From the NCBI GenBank assembly GCA_016927905.1, contig JAFGLW010000030.1, positions 1 through 64,000 on the forward strand: a DNA stretch of 64,000 nucleotides, read 5' to 3'. Every line of letters begins with the position of its first letter. Position 1 is the first letter of the stretch. Positions 53,444 to 61,247 of the stretch are shown piece after piece. The DNA is from a candidate division CSSED10-310 bacterium. GTDB taxonomy: Bacteria > CSSED10-310 > JAFGJC01. The notes beneath the pieces were generated by a model, which saw only the letters and a program-made list of their open reading frames with translations, made no database searches and had not been told where the DNA came from. Position numbers and translations under genes: made by a program.

Positions 53444-54907
53444 TCATTCCGGTTCGTCCGGGATCAGAGCCGGACCGGAACGGGCCACGGTGTTCCAGAG
53501 ATGCAAAGCCACCCATTGATACTCCTCGGCGCTGGGATGATGATCAAAAGGATGCACCTGCGACGGCACGCCTTTCGGCAGATCGGGTACCTGCAGCACC
53601 TGGATGCCGCTGGATTCAAGGCGACTCACGAAAAATTCAAAGGCATCCCGCCGCATGGTATGCCGCGGCCATATGACGACATAAAAATTTCCGTCAAACA
53701 TGACATCATAACTCTTTTTCGACTCCAGAATCAACTTCAACGTTACCTTGACCGCATCCAATTCTTTCACGGTATGGAATCGATAATGATTCCAGACGAG
53801 ATATCGGGCGGTTGGTGACGATCGCACAACGGCGTTGTATATATTCGACAGATAATAAAGGGACTTTTTTTCGTAGTACCTGAACGGCACGCCCAGCGAA
53901 CCGTCGGGATTCAGCCGGAAAAGCGGAAATTCCCGTGCCGTCGTACTCATGTGGTAGTAACTTCCCACATTCCGATACAGATGATCGGGAATGAAGGAGT
54001 ATACAGCGATTCCGGAAGTTTGCCGGATATCGGAGAAATATCCGGGATTTTTCAGGACATAGTACATCTGGGCGGTACCCCATCCGCCGAGTCCGTAGTT
54101 GTAGGCTGCATACTGGTTTCCTGAAATCAGTTGAAAGGATGAAGGCAGATTTTTCCCGCATGGAATTGCGTGACCGAACGTGAACGATCCACCGAAAAAC
54201 AATGCATGACGCTCCGCTTCCGAAGGCCGCCATCCGCACCATCTTCTACGTTTCCAGTCGATCTGATAGAAAACGTTCCGGGCCATATATTCCCGGCGTT
54301 TCCCGATTTCCCAGTAATACGACTCGGTGGTTTCGAGACCGGGAATGGCCTTGTATCCAAGTCTCAAATCAGTCTCGTACATGAATCGTTCCGTTTGAAA
54401 TTTCAATCGTGTGCAGGCACATCCGGTTTTTTCGTGGACGGCAAACCCGATTTCCACAGCCAACCCAAACAGCACAAATATGAGCAGGCTCAATTTGTAT
54501 CCGCGAAGCCTGGTCAACAGCGAAGCGGTCAGGCCCAGGACCATCAGAAAAAGCATGGCGATATGCAGATTGATGGTGTCGTCACTGAAAGCGGGGATGA
54601 TGAGCAGCAGGGCCAGAGCGATCATCAGAACCACCAGGCGCTCCGTCAACCAGCGGGATACTTTTCGGCACAGTGTAACCGGGGGCAGGAGAACCAGGAG
54701 GATTCCGATGGAGAGAACGGAGTAATCGGTGACGAGAATGGGGGTTACCATCTGGTCGAATACGGGTTTCGTATTTTTAAAAAACCAGATATAAGTCCAT
54801 TCGTTGAAGCAGATCACGAACATCAGGCAGAGGTACCCGAATAGTTTCTGATGATCGATGTTCAATGTTCGAGTGGAATTCCCGGGACGGATCCGGATAA
54901 CGATCAT
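53444..54907 (-). CDS. Multi-pass membrane protein with C-terminal SGNH-like domain
   Basis: The first half has about five membrane helices. The second half resembles an SGNH hydrolase: block I is FFGGSFTFGHAI (usual GDSxxxG), a glycine/asparagine block is YNYGLGGWGTAQ, and the C-terminal block is FDHHPSAEEY with the DxxH arrangement. Similar proteins occur beside polymer loci and may be acyl esterases or transferases. Its stop abuts the stop of the convergent CapB-like gene with no gap. The ATG at 54907 is chosen over a TTG four codons upstream. Confidence 0.65.
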   Translation of the reverse strand: MIVIRIRPGNSTRTLNIDHQKLFGYLCLMFVICFNEWTYIWFFKNTKPVFDQMVTPILVTDYSVLSIGILLVLLPPVTLCRKVSRWLTERLVVLMIALALLLIIPAFSDDTINLHIAMLFLMVLGLTASLLTRLRGYKLSLLIFVLFGLAVEIGFAVHEKTGCACTRLKFQTERFMYETDLRLGYKAIPGLETTESYYWEIGKRREYMARNVFYQIDWKRRRWCGWRPSEAERHALFFGGSFTFGHAIPCGKNLPSSFQLISGNQYAAYNYGLGGWGTAQMYYVLKNPGYFSDIRQTSGIAVYSFIPDHLYRNVGSYYHMSTTAREFPLFRLNPDGSLGVPFRYYEKKSLYYLSNIYNAVVRSSPTARYLVWNHYRFHTVKELDAVKVTLKLILESKKSYDVMFDGNFYVVIWPRHTMRRDAFEFFVSRLESSGIQVLQVPDLPKGVPSQVHPFDHHPSAEEYQWVALHLWNTVARSGPALIPDEPE

Positions 54908-55013
54908 GGTCTTTCTCAATGTTGAAACCTGGTTGGATCGAACCTGAAAAGCGACGGTTGACAGAATATCCGGATCGGCCGGTTAACACAACTCTTAAGC
55001 TGGGGGAGATTCC

Positions 55014-55490
55014 ATGAAAGGCATGAATCTGTTGGTTCGTCACGCCGGGATCGAGGATGTGGAACGCATTGCCGGATACAATATCAAGATGGCCTGGGAA
55101 ACCGAAAGACGGAAGCTTCCGCAAAACCAGGTTGTCCGGGGTGTTAGGGCCGTGATCGATCGACCGGAATACGGATTTTATCTGATCGCCCTGTCGGAAG
55201 AGCAGCCGGTCGGGTCGTTGATGGTGACCATGGAATGGAGTGACTGGCGGAACGGCATTTTCTGGTGGATTCAGAGCGTTTATGTGCAACCGGAATTCAG
55301 GGGCAGGGGCGTGTATCGTTCCCTGTACGATCGAGTCAAGCAGTTGGCTCAGGACAAAGGTGGCGTCTGCGGATTTCGCCTGTACGTCGAAAAGGAAAAT
55401 CACGTCGCCCGGAATGTATATGAAAAACTGGGTATGTCTCCCACTTCTTACAGCATCTATGAGGAAATACTGCCCAATCCGTCCGGTTGA
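55014..55490 (+). CDS. GNAT-family N-acetyltransferase
   Basis: A complete 158-residue GNAT domain. The acetyl-CoA-binding signature is VYVQPEFRGRGVYRSLYD (pattern Q/RxxGxG/A), preceded by the VGSLMVTMEW strand and followed by the C-terminal RLYVEKENHVARNVYEKLG block typical of the family. It transfers an acetyl group from acetyl-CoA to an amine; the substrate is unknown. GGGGGAG lies before the ATG. It is followed 39 bases later by the RidA gene. Confidence 0.88.
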   Translation: MKGMNLLVRHAGIEDVERIAGYNIKMAWETERRKLPQNQVVRGVRAVIDRPEYGFYLIALSEEQPVGSLMVTMEWSDWRNGIFWWIQSVYVQPEFRGRGVYRSLYDRVKQLAQDKGGVCGFRLYVEKENHVARNVYEKLGMSPTSYSIYEEILPNPSG

Positions 55491-55529
55491 TCCGGTCTGT
55501 TGCGGCTGGTATTGGGGAAGGAGATCATG

Positions 55530-55910
55530 ATGAAGAAAAATGCGGTTACCTTCAAAAACGCTCCCCCGGCTGTCGGTCCCTATTCGCAGGGATTCCGGGC
55601 GGGGGATCTGTTGTTTCTTTCGGGGCAGTTGCCCATCGATCCGGAGACGCACATGCTTGAAACCGGTCCGATCGAAAAGCAGGCCCGGCGGATTCTGGAC
55701 ACTGTCCGAGTCATGTTGTCCGAACAGGATCTCACCCTGAATCAGGTTGTCAAAGTGTCCGTGTTTCTGAAGGATATGAACAGTTTTCCAGCGGTGAACG
55801 CGGTCTACGCGGAATATTTCACCCAGCCCGCTCCCGCCCGGGAATGCGTTGAGGTCGCCCGGCTGCCCGGGGATGCTGAAATAGAGATTTCCCTGATCGC
55901 TGCGTATTGA
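55530..55910 (+). CDS. ridA: RidA-family enamine/imine deaminase
   Basis: The 126-residue protein has the family start NAPPAVGPYSQGFRAGDLLFLSGQ and the C-terminal signature PARECVEVARLPGDAEIEI, in which the arginine that binds the substrate carboxylate is present. RidA trimers hydrolyse reactive 2-aminoacrylate and related imines formed by PLP enzymes. AAGGAG stands six bases before ATG 55530; another ATG lies one codon upstream. The 3' end is six bases from the convergent SUMF1-fold gene. Confidence 0.9.
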   Translation: MKKNAVTFKNAPPAVGPYSQGFRAGDLLFLSGQLPIDPETHMLETGPIEKQARRILDTVRVMLSEQDLTLNQVVKVSVFLKDMNSFPAVNAVYAEYFTQPAPARECVEVARLPGDAEIEISLIAAY

Positions 55911-55916
55911 CGGGGT

Positions 55917-56801
55917 TCAATCGGCGAACCGGGCTATTCTGAAGCTGACCATCCGATCTTCCACCATGGGTCCCAGGGAAGACCGTTTGCTGAGATGCAC
56001 TTTTTTGCTGTGCTGTATTTTACCGCCCTTGAGAACGCGGAACTGCCCGGAATCGGGCCCCTTCGGATTGATGACAATGTGGGATGGGAATCGGCCGTAC
56101 CAGTCCCAGCACCATTCCCATCCGTCTTCAATCGGAACCGGTTTGATCTCCTGCCGACCCCCTTCGGCGTTCATGCGCATGGAATACTCCCATTCCGCTT
56201 CGGTCGGCAGCCGATAGCCGTTCGCGGATTCCTTCCAGAAAACCGGATGAGCGGAGAGTGCGTCGGACACATTATAGACCTTGAGGTGATCGGGATCGGA
56301 ATAATAGCACGGATCGAGATTCTTGTTGACACTCACCAGATTGCAGAAAGCGATCGTGTCGTACCACGATATTCCCTTGATCGCAGGCCGGAATGAATCG
56401 GTCTGGATTCCTGATTTACCCAGCAGATATCTGAATTCCAGTTCGGAGACGTTTTTTTCCTGGATATAGAAGGAGCGATTGAGTTTCACTGCATGCAACC
56501 ATCGATCACTTCCGGAAAGATATTCCCGGTTGGAAATACCCATCCAGAAAGCGCCGGACGGCATCCAGACCATGCGGATTTCCAGCCCGTCACCCAATGA
56601 TTCCGAATACCCCGACTGGCTGTAGCTGTTGCCGTGTGATTTGTCTGTTTTATTATACCGGTGGATGTTGACGAAATCCTGACCCATGTCCATGCTGTCC
56701 TTGGGCCCCTTCTGCTGATACCCGATCCGGTCGGCACCCGATGCGACGGAGATCAATCCACACAAACCCACCATGATACCCACTGCAACGTATCGCGGCA
56801 T
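55917..56801 (-). CDS. Secreted SUMF1/FGE-fold protein without FGE active-site cysteines
   Basis: A signal peptide (VAVGIMVGLCGLISVASG) is followed by a formylglycine-generating-enzyme-like fold: MVWMPSGAFWMG, NGYRLPTEAEWEYSMR, GWEWCWDWYGR and FRVLKGGK to SFRIARF. In true FGE the copper-binding cysteines lie just after the RVLRGGS block; here that block reads KGGKIQHSKKVHLSKRSS with no cysteine. It is therefore more likely one of the many SUMF1-fold proteins with other or binding roles. The ATG at 56801 follows AGGA. Two long palindromes lie upstream. Confidence 0.75.
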   Translation of the reverse strand: MPRYVAVGIMVGLCGLISVASGADRIGYQQKGPKDSMDMGQDFVNIHRYNKTDKSHGNSYSQSGYSESLGDGLEIRMVWMPSGAFWMGISNREYLSGSDRWLHAVKLNRSFYIQEKNVSELEFRYLLGKSGIQTDSFRPAIKGISWYDTIAFCNLVSVNKNLDPCYYSDPDHLKVYNVSDALSAHPVFWKESANGYRLPTEAEWEYSMRMNAEGGRQEIKPVPIEDGWEWCWDWYGRFPSHIVINPKGPDSGQFRVLKGGKIQHSKKVHLSKRSSLGPMVEDRMVSFRIARFAD

Positions 56802-56830
56802 CACTGATCCTCCCACTACCCATTATTATA

Positions 56831-56854
56831 TTTGCCAGAACCGGTTTTGGCAAA
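56831..56854. repeat. 24-base near-perfect palindrome upstream of the SUMF1-fold gene
   Basis: TTTGCCAGAACC is followed directly by GGTTTTGGCAAA, its reverse complement except for one base. The centre lies 41 bases from the ATG at 56801. It lacks a loop and the flanking A run is on the wrong side for a terminator in either direction, so a protein-binding operator is more likely. Confidence 0.5.
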
Positions 56855-56874
56855 AAAAGAATCCCTCGGCATTG

Positions 56875-56908
56875 ATGGGTAAAATTAAATTTGTTTAATT
56901 TCACCCAT
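56875..56908. repeat. 15-base inverted repeat with 4-base spacer (AT-rich)
   Basis: The arm ATGGGTAAAATTAAA pairs with TTTAATTTCACCCAT around the spacer TTTG; 14 of 15 positions pair. It is strikingly AT-rich for this genome. It could be an operator, an RNA hairpin or the trace of a mobile sequence. Confidence 0.5.
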
Positions 56909-57142
56909 TGATGGTGTGATTCCTTTTCCCGATTCCGGACAGTCCGCTTCATCCATATCCCTGTGACGGGACCAAGATATCCGGATCGATCGGATCGTGA
57001 AACGGGCTTGACATAAAGCGCGAAGCGCTGAAAGCGGTGTTTTCCGCACCGGTTTTTCCAGGATCGATCGGATGGCATATCGTTTGCTGTAGAGGTTTTG
57101 GATGGATTTACGCCGGCGGTGTATCGGAGATGGGAGGTGTGC

Positions 57143-59560
57143 TTGGCCAAACTTGGATGTGATGTGGCTTACGGCGGCAGGATGCTGGTGCGGCATCCCG
57201 TTTTGATGGCGACAGCCATTGGTTGCCTTGGAGTCGGTATCGGTGTCTGTGCAACCTTGTTCACGATCATAGCCACGCTTCTTTTTCACCCGCTGCCTTT
57301 CCGGAATCCCGGGGAACTCATTTGGCTGCATGAAAGCAATCCGGATCTTCAGAAAAGCATCATGTCGGTATCCTATCTGAATTTCCTGGATTGGCAGCGC
57401 GAACAGGCGGTGTTCGAATCGATTGCCGTGTTCACCAGTCAGGATATGAATGTCGAGGGTCCCATGGGAACCGAGCGATTGGTTGCCGGATTGGTTTCTG
57501 CGGAGTTTTTTGAGGTTCTGGGTGTCCTGCCGGTCCGGGGGGATCTTCTGGAGAACGGGCACTTTCAGCCGGGTACCGAACCGTCTGCCGTCATCAGCTG
57601 GAATATGTACCGGCGGTTGTCAAGGGACTCCGGTATCCGGATCGGGGATTCGATCCGACTGGGCGGGGTTGAGCACACCATTATCGGGATTATGCCGGAG
57701 CGGTTCGAGCTTCCGGCCCGTGCGGATGTCTGGATCCCGTTGATGCTGGATGTGGATGTCCTTCCCAGGGATACGCGGTTTCTGTGGGGAATTGGCCGTC
57801 TGGATTCCGGTATCGACATGCGTACGGCTTCGATGGAACTGAACCGGATTGCCCGGTCCCTGCAGGAGAAATACCCTGAGGAAAACTCGGGAGTGGAGAT
57901 CCGGATTCGCCCGATCCGGGAGCTCTTCGTTCAGACCTCCCGCCAGGCATTGGCGGTGCTCGCCGGAGTGGCTCTGTTCGTATTGATCACCGCGTGTGTC
58001 AATGTGGCAAACCTGCTGCTGTCGCGTGGGTCTTTCAGGCAGCGTGAATATGCCCTCAGAATGGCTTTCGGCGCTTCACGTGGAAGACTCCTTAAACAAC
58101 TCCTTTCCGAAAGCGTGGTACTGGGATTGGGAAGCGGAATCACCGGTCTGCTGATCTGCATGTGGGGGGTTGATTTCCTGGTACCCTCGTTGTTCGCTGT
58201 CGCTCCCAGATTTTTAAATTTCGAGGTGAACGGTGAAATCGTCCTGCTGACCATGGTGGGTGCTTTGGTGAGCGGTCTCGTGACGGGTACGACACCCATT
58301 TTGCAGATCCATCAGAAAAGGTTGCACGAAGTTCTGAAAGAGGGAGGGGGCATTGTTTCACCGGAACACAACGGCAGACGCCACATCCGCAATGTTCTGG
58401 TCACGCTCGAAATCGCCCTCGCCTTCGTCCTGCTGGCGATTGCAGGTTACAATTTCAAGGGTTACCGGACACTTAAGCGGGTGGACCCCGGCATCCGGAT
58501 TGACCGGTTGCTGACCATGCAATTTCATCTGCCTGAATCCCAGTATGCCCGTCCCGATCAGACAATTGATTTTTTAAAACTGGTCATGCTGCGGGTTGAA
58601 ATGATTCCCGGAGTGGAATCTGCCGGGGTGAACCAACAGCTTCCTCTGCGAGCCCGGCTGGGTTGGGAGGTGGAATACACGGTGGCGAATCAGCGTCCTG
58701 GCGAACAGAACCCGCACGCCAATTACCAGGTCGTCGGGCCGAATTATTTCAGGACGATGGGAATCGATCTGATTGCAGGCAGATCCTTTGAATACGGGGA
58801 CAATCAATACGAAGAACCGGTTGCGATCATCAGCAGGGAATTTGCGGACCGATACTGGGCCCGTCCGGAACTGGCTTTAAACGCTCATGTCAAATTGAGT
58901 GGATCCGATTCGGACGATCCCTGGCTTCGTATCGTAGGAGTCTGCCGGAATGTGCGGCACCGCGGCGTGGACCGGGATGTCATGATGGATATCTATGTTC
59001 CGTGCCTGCAACAACCCCTTCCTGGAATGACCCTGGTCGTCCGGACGGCCCATGATCCCGAGCGATGGATCGAACCGGTTCGGAAAGCCGTCCACGCCGT
59101 GGATCGCAACGTCCCGGTTTTCAATATCATGACCATGGAACAGGTTTACACAAAGTCGCTGGATGAACCGAGAATATTCACGATTCTTTCGATTGTCTCC
59201 GCAGCAGTCTCACTGATCCTGGCATCTGTCAGCATCCTCGGGACACTGATGTATTCGGTGAACAGGAAATACCATGAAATCGGCGTCCGGAAAGCCATGG
59301 GCGCACAACAGCACCGGATCATGCTGCAGTATTCACTGGAAGCGGGACGGCTGATCATATCCGGTACGATCGGCGGTGCACTGGGCATGGCGGCGATCTT
59401 CGCCTGGATACCCCATCCCATCATCTGTACCGGTTCAATCGATTGGGAAGTCTTCCTTGGAACGCTGCTCATCATGGTTATGACCGGCATGCTTGCTTCC
59501 GCCCTGCCGGTATGGCGGGCATGTCACATCGCGCCCGTGGATGTGCTCAGATACGAATAA
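57143..59560 (+). CDS. MacB/FtsX-type ABC transporter permease (duplicated-permease class)
   Basis: The 805-residue protein has an N-terminal helix, a MacB-type periplasmic core (IIATLLFHPLPFRNPGELIW to about residue 250), a block of three helices with FRQREYALRMAFGASRGRLL, a second periplasmic core (LTMQFHLPESQYARP onward) and a final helix block with RKYHEIGVRKAMGAQQHRI. This duplicated layout is the class often called ADOP in Acidobacteria. Such permeases power efflux or outer-membrane lipoprotein handling with a separate ATPase. The TTG at 57143 is chosen because GGGAGG lies five bases upstream. A MacB-type ATPase gene is convergent 252 bases downstream. Confidence 0.82.
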   Translation: MAKLGCDVAYGGRMLVRHPVLMATAIGCLGVGIGVCATLFTIIATLLFHPLPFRNPGELIWLHESNPDLQKSIMSVSYLNFLDWQREQAVFESIAVFTSQDMNVEGPMGTERLVAGLVSAEFFEVLGVLPVRGDLLENGHFQPGTEPSAVISWNMYRRLSRDSGIRIGDSIRLGGVEHTIIGIMPERFELPARADVWIPLMLDVDVLPRDTRFLWGIGRLDSGIDMRTASMELNRIARSLQEKYPEENSGVEIRIRPIRELFVQTSRQALAVLAGVALFVLITACVNVANLLLSRGSFRQREYALRMAFGASRGRLLKQLLSESVVLGLGSGITGLLICMWGVDFLVPSLFAVAPRFLNFEVNGEIVLLTMVGALVSGLVTGTTPILQIHQKRLHEVLKEGGGIVSPEHNGRRHIRNVLVTLEIALAFVLLAIAGYNFKGYRTLKRVDPGIRIDRLLTMQFHLPESQYARPDQTIDFLKLVMLRVEMIPGVESAGVNQQLPLRARLGWEVEYTVANQRPGEQNPHANYQVVGPNYFRTMGIDLIAGRSFEYGDNQYEEPVAIISREFADRYWARPELALNAHVKLSGSDSDDPWLRIVGVCRNVRHRGVDRDVMMDIYVPCLQQPLPGMTLVVRTAHDPERWIEPVRKAVHAVDRNVPVFNIMTMEQVYTKSLDEPRIFTILSIVSAAVSLILASVSILGTLMYSVNRKYHEIGVRKAMGAQQHRIMLQYSLEAGRLIISGTIGGALGMAAIFAWIPHPIICTGSIDWEVFLGTLLIMVMTGMLASALPVWRACHIAPVDVLRYE

Positions 59561-59651
59561 GACAGGCTTCTCTCAAAACCGGCGTTCCGACACCCGCTGA
59601 AGAACAGTCCGCAGAGGGTTCTTCCGGTTCATCCACCGAGCGGTTCAAGTC

Positions 59652-59666
59652 CCGGGAATCTCCCGG
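59652..59666. repeat. GC-rich hairpin between convergent ABC genes
   Basis: CCGGGA and TCCCGG are separated by ATC, giving a six-pair stem. There is no T run, so it is at best a weak transcription barrier between the two convergent genes. Confidence 0.25.
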
Positions 59667-59812
59667 ATCCACCCCGCGCTTCCCGGGCAGGACTCCCCCA
59701 GACCGGCCCCGTCGCCGGGCAGCGTATGGGGACATGATCGGGCCGTGAATTCCGAACGGCAACATCATTCCTCCGGAACCACTCCGACGGATTCCTTTCC
59801 TCTTTTCAGCTT

Positions 59813-60520
59813 TCATGCCGCCGATTCCTCCACCACCCGCCCGTCAAACATCCGGACGGTCCTTTCCGCATAACGGGCGTACCGGTCATCGTGCGTCACC
59901 ATGCAGATGGTCGTTCCATTCCGGTGCACTTCTCTCAGGATATCCAGTATCGCCGCACTGTTATGTGAATCCAGATTTCCGGTCGGCTCGTCAGCGAGCA
60001 AAATGGAAGGATTGCCCACCAATGCCCGAGCAACGGCCACACGCTGCTGCTGCCCGCCCGACAACTGCGTCGGATAATGCTTGTACCGATGCGTCATTTC
60101 CACCAGATCCAACATCTGCATCACCCGCCCGTTCCGTTCCTTCGCCGTCATTTCCCGGTAAATCAAAGGCAATGCGATGTTTTCAAAAACCGTCAGATCA
60201 CCGATCAGATTGAATGCCTGAAAGATGAAACCAATATTCCGGTTGCGGATCCGGGTGCGATCCGCCGCTTTGGTCTTCACCATGTCACAGTCTTCCAGAA
60301 AATACCGCCCCCGGGTTGGCACATCCAGCAGACCAATAATGGAAAGAAGCGTGGATTTCCCGCAACCCGAGGGTCCGGTGATTGCAACATATTCGCACCG
60401 AGAAACCTGAAGATGCACGCCACACAGAGCATGCGTCTCAACTTCGTAGTTGTCGAAAATCTTGGTGACATTCTCCAGTTTAATCAGCGGTGTTTTTAAA
60501 ATTTCGCCCGGATCGGTCAT
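59813..60520 (-). CDS. ABC transporter ATP-binding protein, MacB/LolD type
   Basis: A 235-residue ATPase with Walker A (GPSGCGKST), Q-loop (GFIFQAFNLIGDLTVFENIALP), signature LSGGQQQR, Walker B (ILLADEPTGNLDS) and H-loop VTHD. The FQxFNL pattern and the TGNLDS block are typical of the MacB/LolD/FtsE group, which energise mechanotransmission permeases. It likely serves the permease encoded convergently at 57143. The ATG at 60520 is preceded by GGGGAG at seven bases' distance. Confidence 0.92.
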   Translation of the reverse strand: MTDPGEILKTPLIKLENVTKIFDNYEVETHALCGVHLQVSRCEYVAITGPSGCGKSTLLSIIGLLDVPTRGRYFLEDCDMVKTKAADRTRIRNRNIGFIFQAFNLIGDLTVFENIALPLIYREMTAKERNGRVMQMLDLVEMTHRYKHYPTQLSGGQQQRVAVARALVGNPSILLADEPTGNLDSHNSAAILDILREVHRNGTTICMVTHDDRYARYAERTVRMFDGRVVEESAA

Positions 60521-60825
60521 CTCGGCTCTCCCCAATCCCGGATTTTGCAATCGATATGCCAGAATCGGCAGAAACGCACCGGAGCCGATCCGGACTGTCC
60601 CGACAAGAGTCCAATTGACCTAAACGGGAGAATGGTCCAGCCGGAAACGGGAGGTGAATGGGCCGGAAGGTGTTCGGTTTTGGGACGCCGGGTGCCCGAA
60701 TAAGGGATTGAATTTACTTGACAAATATAGTACATTATGAGCGGGTCAACGGGGAACCGGAGTTGATCTTTTCCGGGTAAACTGGATATTGTTGGGTTGA
60801 TATTGAAACGGAAAGGAGTTTAGAT
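60521..60825. other. 305-base intergenic region between divergent ATPase and superoxide reductase genes
   Basis: It holds the presumed promoters of both genes. On the plus strand an AT-rich patch (60708-60741) precedes the superoxide reductase. No coding sequence, tRNA or hairpin terminator was recognised. Confidence 0.5.
60708..60736 (+). promoter_or_regulatory. Possible promoter for superoxide reductase
   Basis: TTGAAT and TACATT are spaced by 17 bases. A perfect TTGACA overlaps at 60718-60723 but has no -10 at the right distance. The AT-rich run from 60708 to 60741 may also hold a regulator site. Confidence 0.3.
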
Positions 60826-61221
60826 ATGGCGGAATTTAAGGATTTGTTTCAGAGTGCGGACTGGAAAGTGGAAAAACACGCTCCCGTGATCATAGCGCCG
60901 GATACGGTGAAGGCGGGGGAGTTTTTCCAGGTGACTGTCAACATCGGGGAGGAGATTGCGCATCCCAACAAGACGGAACATCATATCCGATGGATCAATG
61001 TGTATTTCAAGGCGGAGGATGATTCCGCTCCGTACGAAATCGGGAAGTTCGATTTCAATGCGCACGGCGAATCTGCAAAGGGTCCGGACACGAGCTCCGT
61101 TTACACGCATCCGGAGTGTGCATTCCGCTTCAGGACGGGCAGGTCCGGAACGATCCATGCGTCTTCGTATTGTAACATTCACGGGCTTTGGCAAAGTTCC
61201 AGGTACATCACCGTTGCCTAG
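60826..61221 (+). CDS. Superoxide reductase (neelaredoxin type)
   Basis: The 131-residue protein has the ligands of the square-pyramidal iron site: EKHAPVI (Glu and His), HPNKTEHHIRWI (His) and SYCNIHGLW (Cys and His). It lacks the N-terminal rubredoxin-like domain with its four cysteines, so it is the one-iron class. It reduces superoxide to hydrogen peroxide without releasing oxygen, a defence of anaerobes. AAAGGAG precedes the ATG. It stands alone between an ABC ATPase gene and a histidine kinase gene. Confidence 0.93.
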   Translation: MAEFKDLFQSADWKVEKHAPVIIAPDTVKAGEFFQVTVNIGEEIAHPNKTEHHIRWINVYFKAEDDSAPYEIGKFDFNAHGESAKGPDTSSVYTHPECAFRFRTGRSGTIHASSYCNIHGLWQSSRYITVA

Positions 61222-61247
61222 ATTCATCCGGGCGAAGGGGGTGTCGA

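Larger units (their letters stand above)
56802..57142. other. 341-base intergenic region between divergent genes
   Basis: It separates the SUMF1-fold gene (minus) and the permease gene (plus). It holds two near-perfect inverted repeats (56831-56854 and 56875-56908). The sequence GGATCGATCGGAT appears twice (near 56983 and 57059). A TTGACA at 57008 lacks a matching -10. No coding sequence or RNA gene was seen. Confidence 0.6.

Noticed and set aside
57008-57036. TTGACA upstream of the permease as a promoter
   Set aside because: No acceptable -10 hexamer lies 16-18 bases downstream.
59636-59670. tRNA T-loop-like sequence GGTTCAAGTCCC
   Set aside because: The flanking bases do not form a T-stem and no acceptor or anticodon arm was found.
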